From Opitutia bacterium UBA7374 (GTDB taxonomy: Bacteria; Verrucomicrobiota; Verrucomicrobiia; Opitutales; Coraliomargaritaceae): 64,000 nt of DNA. The notes under the pieces were generated by a model, which saw only the letters and a list, made by a program, of their open reading frames with translations, had not been told where the DNA came from and made no database searches. The stretch covers positions 15,939 to 79,938 of the forward strand of contig DKOA01000046.1 of NCBI GenBank assembly GCA_002469895.1, in the 5' to 3' direction. The translations under genes and the position numbers were made by a program. This document shows, piece after piece, positions 8,537 to 16,954 of this stretch; position 1 is the first letter of the stretch, and each line of letters starts with the position of its first letter.

Positions 8537-10486
8537 TTACTTCGTCGGGGAGTTCTCCGGTCGAGGGAGAGGGGCCAGAGGAATCGAGTCCGGCACCGGT
8601 TGTCCGTCTACTTCAGGTGGCGCTGGCTCGTCGGGTACAATCGCAGCCAATGCTTCAATTAATTGAATAGGGCTATTGAAGAGTGATTTATGGCGTACCG
8701 AGGCTCCTGGCTGAGAGGTTCCGGAAAGTCGTTCAGTAAAATAATATGTGTGCGTTTCTTTATTTGTCCGATCTCCGCCGGGTAGAATAATTTCGACATT
8801 GAGTTGGTAGGCCCAAGGTACTGTATCTCCGTCCTCCGTTGAGTAGACTTCTGGGAATTGGTCAGCTAAATGGCTTTCTACACGTGCCTCCCGAACCCAA
8901 TCAAGTAATGTAAGAATGGCGTTCTTTCTTTCGAGAGGTTGCTTTTCTAGTAAGGGCTCCCATGAGCTATTTTCGTTCCCGGAGATGAGTTGAATGATGG
9001 ATTCCCCGCTATCTTGATCAATGATTTCGATCGACTCAATCAGAGCGGCCTGAGGCAGTATTTCAAGTAATCGATTTCTGTAGTAGAGGGGGTTTAGCGG
9101 GAAACAAGAAAGGCTGGTAAAGCGATTAACTTCGTAGATATATTCGCTCTGGTTTGTTTTAGCGTAGAGTTTTTCCTCATTTTCCTCTGGATGTGCCAGT
9201 TGAAGGATAATTTCGGGGGCATCTTCTTGGAATTCTATTTGTAGAGTTCTGGTGGGCTTATCAAAGCCGAGGCGGCTCAAGTCAGCAGTCGTTGGAGAGT
9301 CATATGCGAACTGGACCGCGCGGAGGGTTTGTATGTCAGCGATTAATTTTTGCAAAACTGCTGGAGAGGCACGATGTGGGGTGACTTCGTTTTCGCGGTT
9401 GCTTTTAATTACCTGCCACCCGCTGGTCTCAAGTTTACGGAGGCGAATTTCCATTTCTTCGCTACGAATATTAATAGCACTGACCGGTTTATTCTGAAAA
9501 TCGATAAATTTGCGTTCTCGCAGAGACTGTTGGGCAACTCGCAATTGATCAAAGGGCTCTGCCGATACGGTAAAAACAGTCGGGTAGTTTTCAATTTTTG
9601 CGTAGTAATATTCTGGCTCTTCGGAAGGTTGGTAGGGATTCCCGATAAGGAGTGTTTGTTGGCGCTTGTTCCCGTAGAGTGTGATCTTCATGAACGGAGA
9701 GTTTAGACCACGTCGAAGCGGGTCTCCTGTATCCGGGATAAAACGATCAATTTTGATCAATGCGAGTGAGCTGATCGTATCGCTCACCAATGCAGCATCC
9801 GCCTCAGCAGATAATGGAGACTCAAAACGCCACCCATCATTATTTCTACGTAACAGTACCTTGAATGCCTTTTCGCTGGGGTTGTCTGGATTGACATGTT
9901 GCACGCCGAGGGCCTCTACTTCGAAGACGGGTATATCAAATACCTTACGGTTGCGAAGTTCATCCAGACCAACGAGTAAGCTACTAATCAGTTCATTAGA
10001 GACAACGTGTACATATTTTCCCCTTGGCCCGAGTATATATACGTTACTGCCAATTTCGGTCTTACTTCCGATCTTCAGCTCGATGGACCTGTTAGCCCCG
10101 GTTATACGCAAGAGTATGGAAGGATCTTCTAAACCGTAGTCGTCAAGGGATTGTCCGGTGCTCTTGATCTCGTCTACAGAGAAGGCAACTTGCTCTTCCA
10201 AAAACTGCAGCTGATTGAGGATCCGATTGACTGCGAAATAATTAGCTGACCATTTATTCGGTGACTCCAGAGTCCAATCGGAGCCGTCTCGGGTGAGTGT
10301 TCTTGGTGTCTTCAGCCCGGGCCCACTGATTTCGATACGATTTGCCTCAATAATCTGTCGGCTAATTTGGCTGGAGAGTCCTTTGCTATCTCGAGATGAG
10401 ATGGTTTGGTCGTCTTGTAACAAGAAAATCAGCCCAAAAGTTGCTAGGTTGAGTAGCAGGAGGAGAATAGTTGTGGTAAAGCGCAT
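8537..10486 (-). CDS. DUF4340 domain-containing protein
   Basis: A 649-residue protein with an N-terminal membrane anchor (about 4-23, TTILLLLLNLATFGLIFLL). A periplasmic body follows with repeated DUF4340-type units: NRIEISGPGLKTPRTLTRDG, WTLESPNKWSANYFAVNRIL, and later ELKIGSKTEIGSNVYI. It ends in a Pro/Glu-rich tail. DUF4340 proteins are of unknown function but regularly sit beside Gld-type ABC transporters, as here: the start is only 3 bp after the stop of the GldG-like gene. It is probably an accessory subunit facing the periplasm. The call rests on recognisable family pattern and on context. Confidence 0.82.
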   Translation of the reverse strand: MRFTTTILLLLLNLATFGLIFLLQDDQTISSRDSKGLSSQISRQIIEANRIEISGPGLKTPRTLTRDGSDWTLESPNKWSANYFAVNRILNQLQFLEEQVAFSVDEIKSTGQSLDDYGLEDPSILLRITGANRSIELKIGSKTEIGSNVYILGPRGKYVHVVSNELISSLLVGLDELRNRKVFDIPVFEVEALGVQHVNPDNPSEKAFKVLLRRNNDGWRFESPLSAEADAALVSDTISSLALIKIDRFIPDTGDPLRRGLNSPFMKITLYGNKRQQTLLIGNPYQPSEEPEYYYAKIENYPTVFTVSAEPFDQLRVAQQSLRERKFIDFQNKPVSAINIRSEEMEIRLRKLETSGWQVIKSNRENEVTPHRASPAVLQKLIADIQTLRAVQFAYDSPTTADLSRLGFDKPTRTLQIEFQEDAPEIILQLAHPEENEEKLYAKTNQSEYIYEVNRFTSLSCFPLNPLYYRNRLLEILPQAALIESIEIIDQDSGESIIQLISGNENSSWEPLLEKQPLERKNAILTLLDWVREARVESHLADQFPEVYSTEDGDTVPWAYQLNVEIILPGGDRTNKETHTYYFTERLSGTSQPGASVRHKSLFNSPIQLIEALAAIVPDEPAPPEVDGQPVPDSIPLAPLPRPENSPTK

Positions 10487-10489
10487 GGC

Positions 10490-11971
10490 TTAACGGCGGC
10501 GGATAAGGTGAATCGTAGTGCCTGCGAGAGCAGCGAGAGCCGGAATTGCGGCAAAATAAAACAACAGTAATTTAATTTCCCTCTCGCTCATAATCAATTG
10601 ATATTGTTGTAGCGGTCTTGTTGGTATACTCAGTAACTCGGTTCGATTCAAAGCCCAATTTACGGAGTTAATGAAGAGACTCTGGTTGCCGTAAGTTTGC
10701 AGCCGCTCATTGGCAATAAAGTCACCATTTCCAAAGACTACGAGCCGGCCTCCCTGTATATTAATGCCAAATTCGGAACCAGCGCTACGGCTAGAAGCAG
10801 TGGCGATACTAACTGGCCCGAGCAGGTCTCGATTGGCATCAAATTTTTGGGAGGTTGATTTTCGAAAATCGCGCTCTGCCCAACTATTGGAAGAAGATCC
10901 AATGATTTGTTCGACGACTAGCCCATCTACATTGAGCGCCGCTGGGTCAGTACGAACTGGACGGGGCAGGCCAAATAAAGCGGTTATTTTGTAGTCGATG
11001 AGCATTTGTGTGATCGGGTGAGGGGCAAATCGGCGTACGATTAGATCACCGCCACGAGCACGAAAGTCTTCGCTCGGATCCAGTATAGCCATATCTTCAA
11101 CGAGGACGCCCCAATCGAAGAACAGATCCTCCATGCCATGCTGCCGACCGGGATTGATGAGCACAATCATTCGGCCATTGCGCTCAGATAGGTAGCGCCG
11201 CAGTTTTTCGACTTCTTCAGGCATGATCCGACCCTGGGGAGAGGCTAAGACAATCAAGTCTGCATCCTCGGGCACTGCAGGTTTGGCACTTAAGTCGAGC
11301 GGCCGAATCACCATATTTCTTTCTTTTAGAAAGTGGTCTAGTTGAGAGATGCCGTAAGCTGAATCCGTATCATCGAGTTGCATCTCTCCATGACCGACAA
11401 GAAAATAAACATGATCCGGTGATTCCGAAGCGACTTCGATGATAGCGGAAGTAAAGACACGCTCTCCACGAAAACCAGTGATGCTCTCGCCATCGTTTTC
11501 ATATAATTGTGCCTGTCGAATTTCGCGTGTGCGACCCTCGCAAGCAACGAGGATAAGGTTTTCTCCGGAGGTCCTATACTGGCGGGCAATTTCTTCTGCG
11601 CGCTTGCGCTGCCGGTAGATATCGATGAATTCAATTCTAATATTCGAGCCGGCACTGGCGGCACTCTCTGCCTCATATTGGCGGAGTAGCTTCCTCAAAT
11701 CACCGTAGATTTTTTGGAGCTCAGGGATATCGGAATCCCCCATCACGGTTGCCATGATGTGGACGGGCTTTTCCAGAGAGCGAATATATGCCTTAGTCTC
11801 AGCAGAGAGGGTGTATGTGCCTGTACGGCTCAGGTCAAAACGGCTGAAGTTATTTGACGCTAGGTAGTTGAGCCCAATTAAGAGGCTGGTAAATAATACA
11901 ATTTGAATCACCAGATTGACGGCCCTTGCTTTACGGGCAAAACCAAACTCTTCCATCTTGGAAATATTCAT
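10490..11971 (-). CDS. GldG-like ABC transporter auxiliary protein
   Basis: A 493-residue protein with one transmembrane helix near the N-terminus (about 16-40, VNLVIQIVLFTSLLIGLNYL) and another near the C-terminus (about 462-488). The large extracytoplasmic domain between them has the pattern of the ABC-type uncharacterised auxiliary (GldG) family: FDLSRTGTYTLSAETKAYIR, then EKPVHIMATVMGDSDIPEL, and VYFLVGHGEMQLDD. Its ATG shares one base with the stop codon of the permease gene (TAATG), which implies translational coupling. In Bacteroidetes GldA/F/G belong to gliding machinery, but in Verrucomicrobia the same trio occurs without gliding genes, so gliding should not be assumed. Confidence 0.85.
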   Translation of the reverse strand: MNISKMEEFGFARKARAVNLVIQIVLFTSLLIGLNYLASNNFSRFDLSRTGTYTLSAETKAYIRSLEKPVHIMATVMGDSDIPELQKIYGDLRKLLRQYEAESAASAGSNIRIEFIDIYRQRKRAEEIARQYRTSGENLILVACEGRTREIRQAQLYENDGESITGFRGERVFTSAIIEVASESPDHVYFLVGHGEMQLDDTDSAYGISQLDHFLKERNMVIRPLDLSAKPAVPEDADLIVLASPQGRIMPEEVEKLRRYLSERNGRMIVLINPGRQHGMEDLFFDWGVLVEDMAILDPSEDFRARGGDLIVRRFAPHPITQMLIDYKITALFGLPRPVRTDPAALNVDGLVVEQIIGSSSNSWAERDFRKSTSQKFDANRDLLGPVSIATASSRSAGSEFGINIQGGRLVVFGNGDFIANERLQTYGNQSLFINSVNWALNRTELLSIPTRPLQQYQLIMSEREIKLLLFYFAAIPALAALAGTTIHLIRRR

Positions 11972-12735
11972 TATGATTTAGCCTCGATTACGAGGGTAGC
12001 TAGGCCAAGAACGAGTGAACCCGTACTAATATAGTAAAAGAAGGGCCGGGTATCGATTATGCCTCGAGAAAAATCATCGAGGTGTTGAAAAACTTGGAGA
12101 TAGCCTGCCAGAGGCTGTAACCAGGAATTCATATCTGCACTGTATTGCGTGAGGCCTTCAATCTGAGAGCCGCCGACGATTGCAGCAAAGAGCGCGGTAA
12201 AGGTAAGCATGCCGGCGACTAGTTGGCTGCGGGTCAAGCAACTGGAAAAAATGCCGATCGCGATAAAGAGGAATCCGCTGAGAGCGATAAAGAGCAGGCT
12301 ACCGGTAACGGCGGCACGTTCGAGCAGTGCTTCCAAGGGGGCAACATGCGGAAAAAAAAGTAGTGTGATGGCCGGGAAGCAAAGGGTGCCGACCCAGAGT
12401 AGCAGGTAGAATAAATAGGCGCCGGCAAATTTACTTAAAATTATACTACTGTATGAGGTTGCCGTTGTGAAGAGGGCATCCAAAGTGCCGTCGCTGCGTT
12501 GACCGGCAACGCTGCGCATGGTTAGCAGAGGAACAACGAAGAAGGTGGGCAGCCAGAATAGTTTGAAAAAATAGACGGCCGGCAGCTCATCCTGAGCCGT
12601 TGCGATCATGTCACGCAGGATGCTCCAGTAAAGCAAGCCCATGACAACGTAGAAGAAAAACGCTGCCAGATAGGTGGCCGGTGAAATTAAGAGCATGCGC
12701 AGCTCATGCTGAAATAAAGTAGTAAAATTTCGCAT
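11971..12735 (-). CDS. ABC-2 type permease (GldF-like)
   Basis: A 254-residue integral membrane protein with about six helices (LISPATYLAAFFFYVVMGLL, FFVVPLLTMRSVAG and the C-terminal STGSLVLGLATLVIE). The ABC2 conserved loop MRSVAGQRSDGTLDALFTT is present. I place the start at ATG 12735, giving MRNFTTLFQHELRM, 5 bp after the ATPase stop; an upstream in-frame extension would overlap the ATPase gene and looks unlike the family. It pairs with the ATPase encoded upstream and the GldG-like protein downstream. Substrate unknown. Confidence 0.88.
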   Translation of the reverse strand: MRNFTTLFQHELRMLLISPATYLAAFFFYVVMGLLYWSILRDMIATAQDELPAVYFFKLFWLPTFFVVPLLTMRSVAGQRSDGTLDALFTTATSYSSIILSKFAGAYLFYLLLWVGTLCFPAITLLFFPHVAPLEALLERAAVTGSLLFIALSGFLFIAIGIFSSCLTRSQLVAGMLTFTALFAAIVGGSQIEGLTQYSADMNSWLQPLAGYLQVFQHLDDFSRGIIDTRPFFYYISTGSLVLGLATLVIEAKS

Positions 12736-12740
12736 TTCTA

Positions 12741-13757
12741 TTAGGCGCTTGGAGGCTGGGCTTTGGCCGGCAGGCGGCTTTTTTCTACGGGTTCCTCCCA
12801 AGAACGCTTGGTCGCGGCAAGGAAGATCTCTTCCATGTCGGGTTGGCGTGGAGCAAGGCTGACCAGAGAAAATGAATTCTCATTACTGAGGATTTTTAAT
12901 AATTCTGGGCTCTGTGCGAGTGTGGCCTCTTCGAACTGAAGACAGTGTTTACCTATACCGCCCTCGAGTTCTTCGCTGGCAGTAATTTCTGCAGACAAAC
13001 CGGCTCTTTTGATTGCGGCTAGCAGGTCTTTGGGATCTCCCTGCATGGTTATATCCATCCGGCTCTCCGGGAGGAATTCATTGCGGAGATCTGCGCTGGT
13101 GCCACTCGCGACAACCCGCCCCCGATTAATAATGATGACACGGTCACAGCAGCGCTCAATTTCGGGCAGTATATGGCTGGAAAGGATCACCGTCATGCGC
13201 CCTCGAATGGAGTCTATGAGTTTGCGAATGCCTTGGATCTGATGCGGGTCGAGCCCGATGGTTGGCTCGTCCATAAGGATGACTTCCGGTTTGCCCAGAA
13301 GTGCATCCGCAATCCCGACTCGTTGGCGAAAGCCCTTAGAGAGTGTGCCGATGATTTTTCTTCGCGCAGTTCGCGCCAAGTCGCATATCTCCAAGGCATC
13401 TTGCACGGCTTGCCGAACCTTACGCGCAGGCACTTGCTTCAGTTCTGCTCGAAAGCGCAGGTATTCCGCTACACGCATGTCATTCGGCAGGGGATTGTTT
13501 TCCAGCATATAGCCGATCCGCTTCTTTAGTTCATGCGGGTGTTCGGACACAGATAAACCGGCTACCCGCGCGGATCCGGAGTGAGCCGGCAGTAGTCCAC
13601 TCAGAATCCGCATCGTCGTGCTTTTTCCTGCACCGTTTGGGCCGAGAAACCCGACGATTTCTCCTCGTTTTACCTCGAAGCTGACATTGCGGATCGCTGC
13701 GACCGTACCATAGTTTCGAGAGAGGTTCTCGACGCGTATACTCGGTGGGATTTCCAT
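12741..13757 (-). CDS. ABC transporter ATP-binding protein (GldA-like)
   Basis: A 338-residue ATPase. Walker A GPNGAGKST is near residue 40, the signature-like segment LSKGFRQRVGIADAL near 135-150, and Walker B VILMDEPTIGLDPHQ near 158-172, followed by the H-loop histidine in LSSHIL. The C-terminal 110 residues form the extension seen in DrrA/GldA-like exporters. It is the first gene of the minus-strand run ATPase, permease, GldG-like, DUF4340, AsmA-like. The signature has LSKG rather than LSGG, a common variant in this subfamily. About 210 bp of intergenic DNA separates it from the divergent rnd gene and must hold both promoters. Confidence 0.92.
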   Translation of the reverse strand: MEIPPSIRVENLSRNYGTVAAIRNVSFEVKRGEIVGFLGPNGAGKSTTMRILSGLLPAHSGSARVAGLSVSEHPHELKKRIGYMLENNPLPNDMRVAEYLRFRAELKQVPARKVRQAVQDALEICDLARTARRKIIGTLSKGFRQRVGIADALLGKPEVILMDEPTIGLDPHQIQGIRKLIDSIRGRMTVILSSHILPEIERCCDRVIIINRGRVVASGTSADLRNEFLPESRMDITMQGDPKDLLAAIKRAGLSAEITASEELEGGIGKHCLQFEEATLAQSPELLKILSNENSFSLVSLAPRQPDMEEIFLAATKRSWEEPVEKSRLPAKAQPPSA

Positions 13758-13966
13758 AAGTTCTCTCTTCTGCTTAGAGGATTCCGGTAATCATGCAGTG
13801 CATTCTCGTAAATGGACAACATTTTTACACACTTCTACATTCTCCCTTAGCGCAGGTTCTTCAATGTGGCGGTTCACTCTTTAGGGCATGATTTTTGAGA
13901 AAAAGGTGCTTTTTGTGAAAAACTGCTTTCCAGCCCAGTCCGTTTGCAGGTACGAATAACAGCACA

Positions 13967-15133
13967 ATGATTTCGAGTAAAGACGAGCTAAAAAATTTGG
14001 CCAGAGAGGCCGCCAGTGCAGGCGCTGTTGGGGTGGATACAGAATTTGTATGGAGCCGCACTTTTTATCCTACGCTCGGGCTCGTGCAAGTCGGGTTTCC
14101 CGATGGTCATTGTGTCTTGATCGATGCTCCGCAGGTCGAGGACTGGAGCCCTATCGGCGAATTGCTTTCCGATCCGGAAACGACGAAGATCTTACACGAT
14201 GCTCAGCAGGACTTAAAGATCCTGCGTCGCTTATGTGGCGGGGATCCCCAGGGCATATTTGATACGCAGTTGAGCTGTGGCTTTATCGGCTTGTCTTCGA
14301 CGATTTCCCTGAGCGATGCATTAAAAAGACTACTTCGTGTGCGTTTGGATAAAACAGAGACGCAGTCTGACTGGGTGGCCCGGCCGCTAACGGATGCTCA
14401 GCTTAAATATGCCGAAGACGATGTCCGCCATTCAGTCGATCTCATGCTAGAGATTACAGATAGAGCTGAAGCACTTGGTCGTGCAGAGTGGATCCGGGAT
14501 GAAATGAGTTTTTATGATAATCCCAAACTTTATCGCGAGCCGGATCCTGAAACTGAAATGCCCAGGGTGCGGGGCAGTGGTGCCTTAAACAAAAGACAAC
14601 GCGATGTATTGCGGGCATTGGCCTCGTGGCGAGAGTCGAGTGCGAGAAGGCGGAATTTGCCCAGGGGGTTCATCCTCTCGGATGAGGCAATTGTGGCACT
14701 GACCAAGAACACACCGTCTTCGCCCGAAGCGATTCATCCAGTCAAAGGGTTGAATAAGAACAATCTAGACCGAAATCGTGAGAAGATCTGGAAGGCAATT
14801 AGTCGTGGTGTTGAGGGGGATCTGCCGGAACTGCCGAATACGAATCAGCAGGGACCTTCTCCGGATGAAGGTTTTGAAGCGAGGGTAGACTTAGCTTTGG
14901 CCTGTATTAAAGGGACTTCACTAGCGGCCGGGATTGACCCGGCTTTGGTGGGCAATCGATCGGAGATCACTGAATTTGTTCTGGAGGCTGGACTAGAGGA
15001 TGGGAACAGTCAAAACCGCCTACGAAATGGATGGCGTTCTAATTTTTGCGGTGGCCGCTTACGGGAGTTACTGCATGGTAAAGGCAGCGTATTGATTGAC
15101 CAAGAAACAAACATGCCAAAGCTATCCGACTAA
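13967..15133 (+). CDS. rnd: Ribonuclease D
   Basis: A 388-residue DEDDy 3'-5' exoribonuclease. Exo I is VDTEFVWSRTFYPTLGLVQV (about 25-44), Exo II is ILHDAQQDLKIL (about 83-94) and Exo III is YAEDDVRHSVDLM (about 148-160). An HRDC domain follows (about 210-285, LRALASWRESSARRRNLPRG). RNase D trims tRNA and other stable RNA 3' ends. Length and architecture match the family. A second, shorter RNase D-like protein without HRDC is encoded at 35545-36195. Confidence 0.93.
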   Translation: MISSKDELKNLAREAASAGAVGVDTEFVWSRTFYPTLGLVQVGFPDGHCVLIDAPQVEDWSPIGELLSDPETTKILHDAQQDLKILRRLCGGDPQGIFDTQLSCGFIGLSSTISLSDALKRLLRVRLDKTETQSDWVARPLTDAQLKYAEDDVRHSVDLMLEITDRAEALGRAEWIRDEMSFYDNPKLYREPDPETEMPRVRGSGALNKRQRDVLRALASWRESSARRRNLPRGFILSDEAIVALTKNTPSSPEAIHPVKGLNKNNLDRNREKIWKAISRGVEGDLPELPNTNQQGPSPDEGFEARVDLALACIKGTSLAAGIDPALVGNRSEITEFVLEAGLEDGNSQNRLRNGWRSNFCGGRLRELLHGKGSVLIDQETNMPKLSD

Positions 15134-15145
15134 GGGAGCCGTCGT

Positions 15146-15853
15146 TTACAATACGAAGTCTTTTTTTGCGATAAGGACGACAAATTCTCCTTTCTGGCTA
15201 CCTCGAGCCACTCGATCGCACACATCAATTGCGGTGCCCGTATGAATCGTTTCGTGCATCTTGGTTAATTCCCGGCAAACGCTTATGCAGCGCAGAGGAC
15301 CGAGTACAGTAACCAACTCATTAAGAAATTTTGTAATACGGTGACAGGATTCGTAGAGCACCAGTGTATATTCGAGATCTTGATACTTTTCCAGAAAGCG
15401 TTTTCTGGCAGCGCTTTTGGGTGGGAGAAAACCGGCGAAGAGAAAACCATTACTGGGGAGGCCGGAAAGGGAAAGTGCGGTAGCCGCGGCGGTAGGCCCG
15501 GGAGCGCTGGTCACGGGTAGGCCGCGCTTGCGGCATTCACGAACAAGCCGGAAGCCGGGATCACTGATGGCCGGTGTCCCGGCGTCACAAACAAGAATGA
15601 TATCTTTTCCTTCAGTGATTTGGTCGGCGAGTAGAGAGGCGAGCCGAGTTTCGTTTTCTTCTCGAAAGGAAATTAACTCGGCGTCTTTGCCGGCTTCGAT
15701 CAGGCTGAGTAGTTTGCCCGTAACGCGGGTATCTTCACAAGCGATGCATTGGGCATCGAGTAAAGTTTGTTTTGCCCGGTCGGTAATATCGCCGAGATTC
15801 CCGATTGGCACGGAGACAAGCGTCAATCTGCCGGATGCTGCGTTTACGCTCAT
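15146..15853 (-). CDS. rsmI: 16S rRNA (cytidine1402-2'-O)-methyltransferase
   Basis: About 235 residues from ATG 15853. Family motifs are SVPIGNLGDITDRAKQTL near the N-terminus, CEDTRVTGKLL, VCDAGTPAISDPG and PGPTAAATALSLSGL. RsmI uses S-adenosylmethionine to methylate the ribose of C1402 in the 16S rRNA decoding centre. Other in-frame starts exist at TTG 15889 and ATG 15883. I prefer 15853 because the segment between contains an imperfect 10-bp inverted repeat (15855-15880) that looks intergenic. It follows the 48-residue lipoprotein gene on the same strand and is convergent with rnd. Confidence 0.93.
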   Translation of the reverse strand: MSVNAASGRLTLVSVPIGNLGDITDRAKQTLLDAQCIACEDTRVTGKLLSLIEAGKDAELISFREENETRLASLLADQITEGKDIILVCDAGTPAISDPGFRLVRECRKRGLPVTSAPGPTAAATALSLSGLPSNGFLFAGFLPPKSAARKRFLEKYQDLEYTLVLYESCHRITKFLNELVTVLGPLRCISVCRELTKMHETIHTGTAIDVCDRVARGSQKGEFVVLIAKKDFVL

Positions 15854-15908
15854 GCCTGCAGGTAACTGTGTACCTACAGGCATTGGCAATAAAGAAAAAG
15901 CAGGTTGC

Positions 15909-16055
15909 TTAGAAACCGCCCATTCCAGGGGCTCCGCCCTCCCAAGACGCGGGTCGACCCCAAGGCACGGTTTGCTCGTCTACGGTGCTATTAAAGCAAC
16001 CGGTCAGAGCAAAAACAGAGAGGAGCAATAAGCAGAGGAGGGTGTGCTTGCGCAT
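15909..16055 (-). CDS. Small lipoprotein, 48 residues
   Basis: An ATG at 16055 opens a 48-codon frame ending in TAA at 15909-15911. Residues 1-19 form a lipoprotein signal (basic MRKH, then a leucine-rich core) with lipobox LTGC and the lipidated Cys at 20. The mature 29 residues are FNSTVDEQTVPWGRPASW followed by a Gly/Pro-rich end (EGGAPGMGGF). It lies in a tight minus-strand row: 18 bp after the coiled-coil membrane protein and about 20-55 bp before rsmI. Function unknown. The clean lipobox, close packing and Trp-rich, low-complexity tail argue for a real gene despite its size. Confidence 0.75.
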   Translation of the reverse strand: MRKHTLLCLLLLSVFALTGCFNSTVDEQTVPWGRPASWEGGAPGMGGF

Positions 16056-16073
16056 AAGTCGTAAAAGTTGAAA

Positions 16074-16895
16074 CTATCGAAGGAACTGAACCATGCTCCC
16101 ATCGCTCAGTGAAGAGGGCGCGGGATCTGGAAGAATGTGAGCTAGAAGCTCATTTCCATTGGATTCAATGATGCGAATTTTGGCAAGTGCCTTGAAGCCT
16201 TTGACTAAAGTAATTTCGGAACCTGCCTCAAGAGCGGCTTCCGCGGAGGCTTCGAGAACCAGCATGCCGTCTCGTGCTTGCGTGGTCAAAATTGTTATCT
16301 CCGGGCCCAGGCTGGCGGGCAGGACAGCGGGACGGGTGTTAAAGCTGTACGCATCAGTCGTGGTGGGCGCTTCGTCGGCGAACGAGTTGCTTGCTGTGGC
16401 AACGTCGGCTTTGGCCAGCATGATTTGTTGCATCTCGTTATTTGATTCCCGCAAGGCGACCAACTGTTGTTCCATTTGTTTGATTTGTGCGGTGCTGCTT
16501 TCCAGCGCAGATACTTGACGACGTATGGCAGAGAGTTGACGACTGAGAGAACCGTTCTGTTCCTCCAGGTTGTTCGCTTTGCGCCCCGCATCTGCAAGTT
16601 GCTTACTTAAGCGGTTACCCTTCTGCTTTTCCATCGCCAGCTGGGAGTTTGCCTTGCTCAGCTGGTTGCGGGTTTGGGAGAGGGAAGTCCGTTCACTTTC
16701 AAGATCCTTCTTGAGAGACTGGATGTTCTCGTTAGCGGAATCGAGTTGGCTTTGCGTTGCGGCTTCCGCCTGGCGTGAGGCGTCCAACTGGTTGGCAGTG
16801 TCAGCTAGCTGATTCTTTGTATCAAAGAATAAATAGCCAAGTGCACCAGCGGCGATGAGAGCGAGTACGGCAAGAATAGTGGCAATGTGCTTCAT
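16074..16895 (-). CDS. Membrane-anchored coiled-coil protein
   Basis: A 273-residue protein with an N-terminal helix (about 5-24, ATILAVLALIAAGALGYLFF). A long heptad-rich coiled coil follows (about 28-165) full of Gln, Ser, Leu and Glu (QLADTANQLDAS, LSQTRNQLSKANSQL, LEEQNGSLSRQLSAI). A small globular C-terminal domain (about 195-273) contains AGSEITLVKGFKALAKIRI and ends DGSMVQFLR. The C-terminal part has the look of a small beta-barrel with repeated LVKG and KIRI strands. No family recognised. It is upstream of the small lipoprotein gene and could share a transcript with it and rsmI. An envelope tether is plausible but inferred. Confidence 0.7.
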   Translation of the reverse strand: MKHIATILAVLALIAAGALGYLFFDTKNQLADTANQLDASRQAEAATQSQLDSANENIQSLKKDLESERTSLSQTRNQLSKANSQLAMEKQKGNRLSKQLADAGRKANNLEEQNGSLSRQLSAIRRQVSALESSTAQIKQMEQQLVALRESNNEMQQIMLAKADVATASNSFADEAPTTTDAYSFNTRPAVLPASLGPEITILTTQARDGMLVLEASAEAALEAGSEITLVKGFKALAKIRIIESNGNELLAHILPDPAPSSLSDGSMVQFLR

Positions 16896-16954
16896 GAGAT
16901 GTGCGAGTTGGGCTGTTTTTCCGACATGGGAAAAGCAGCAGGTAGGGTTGAAGG

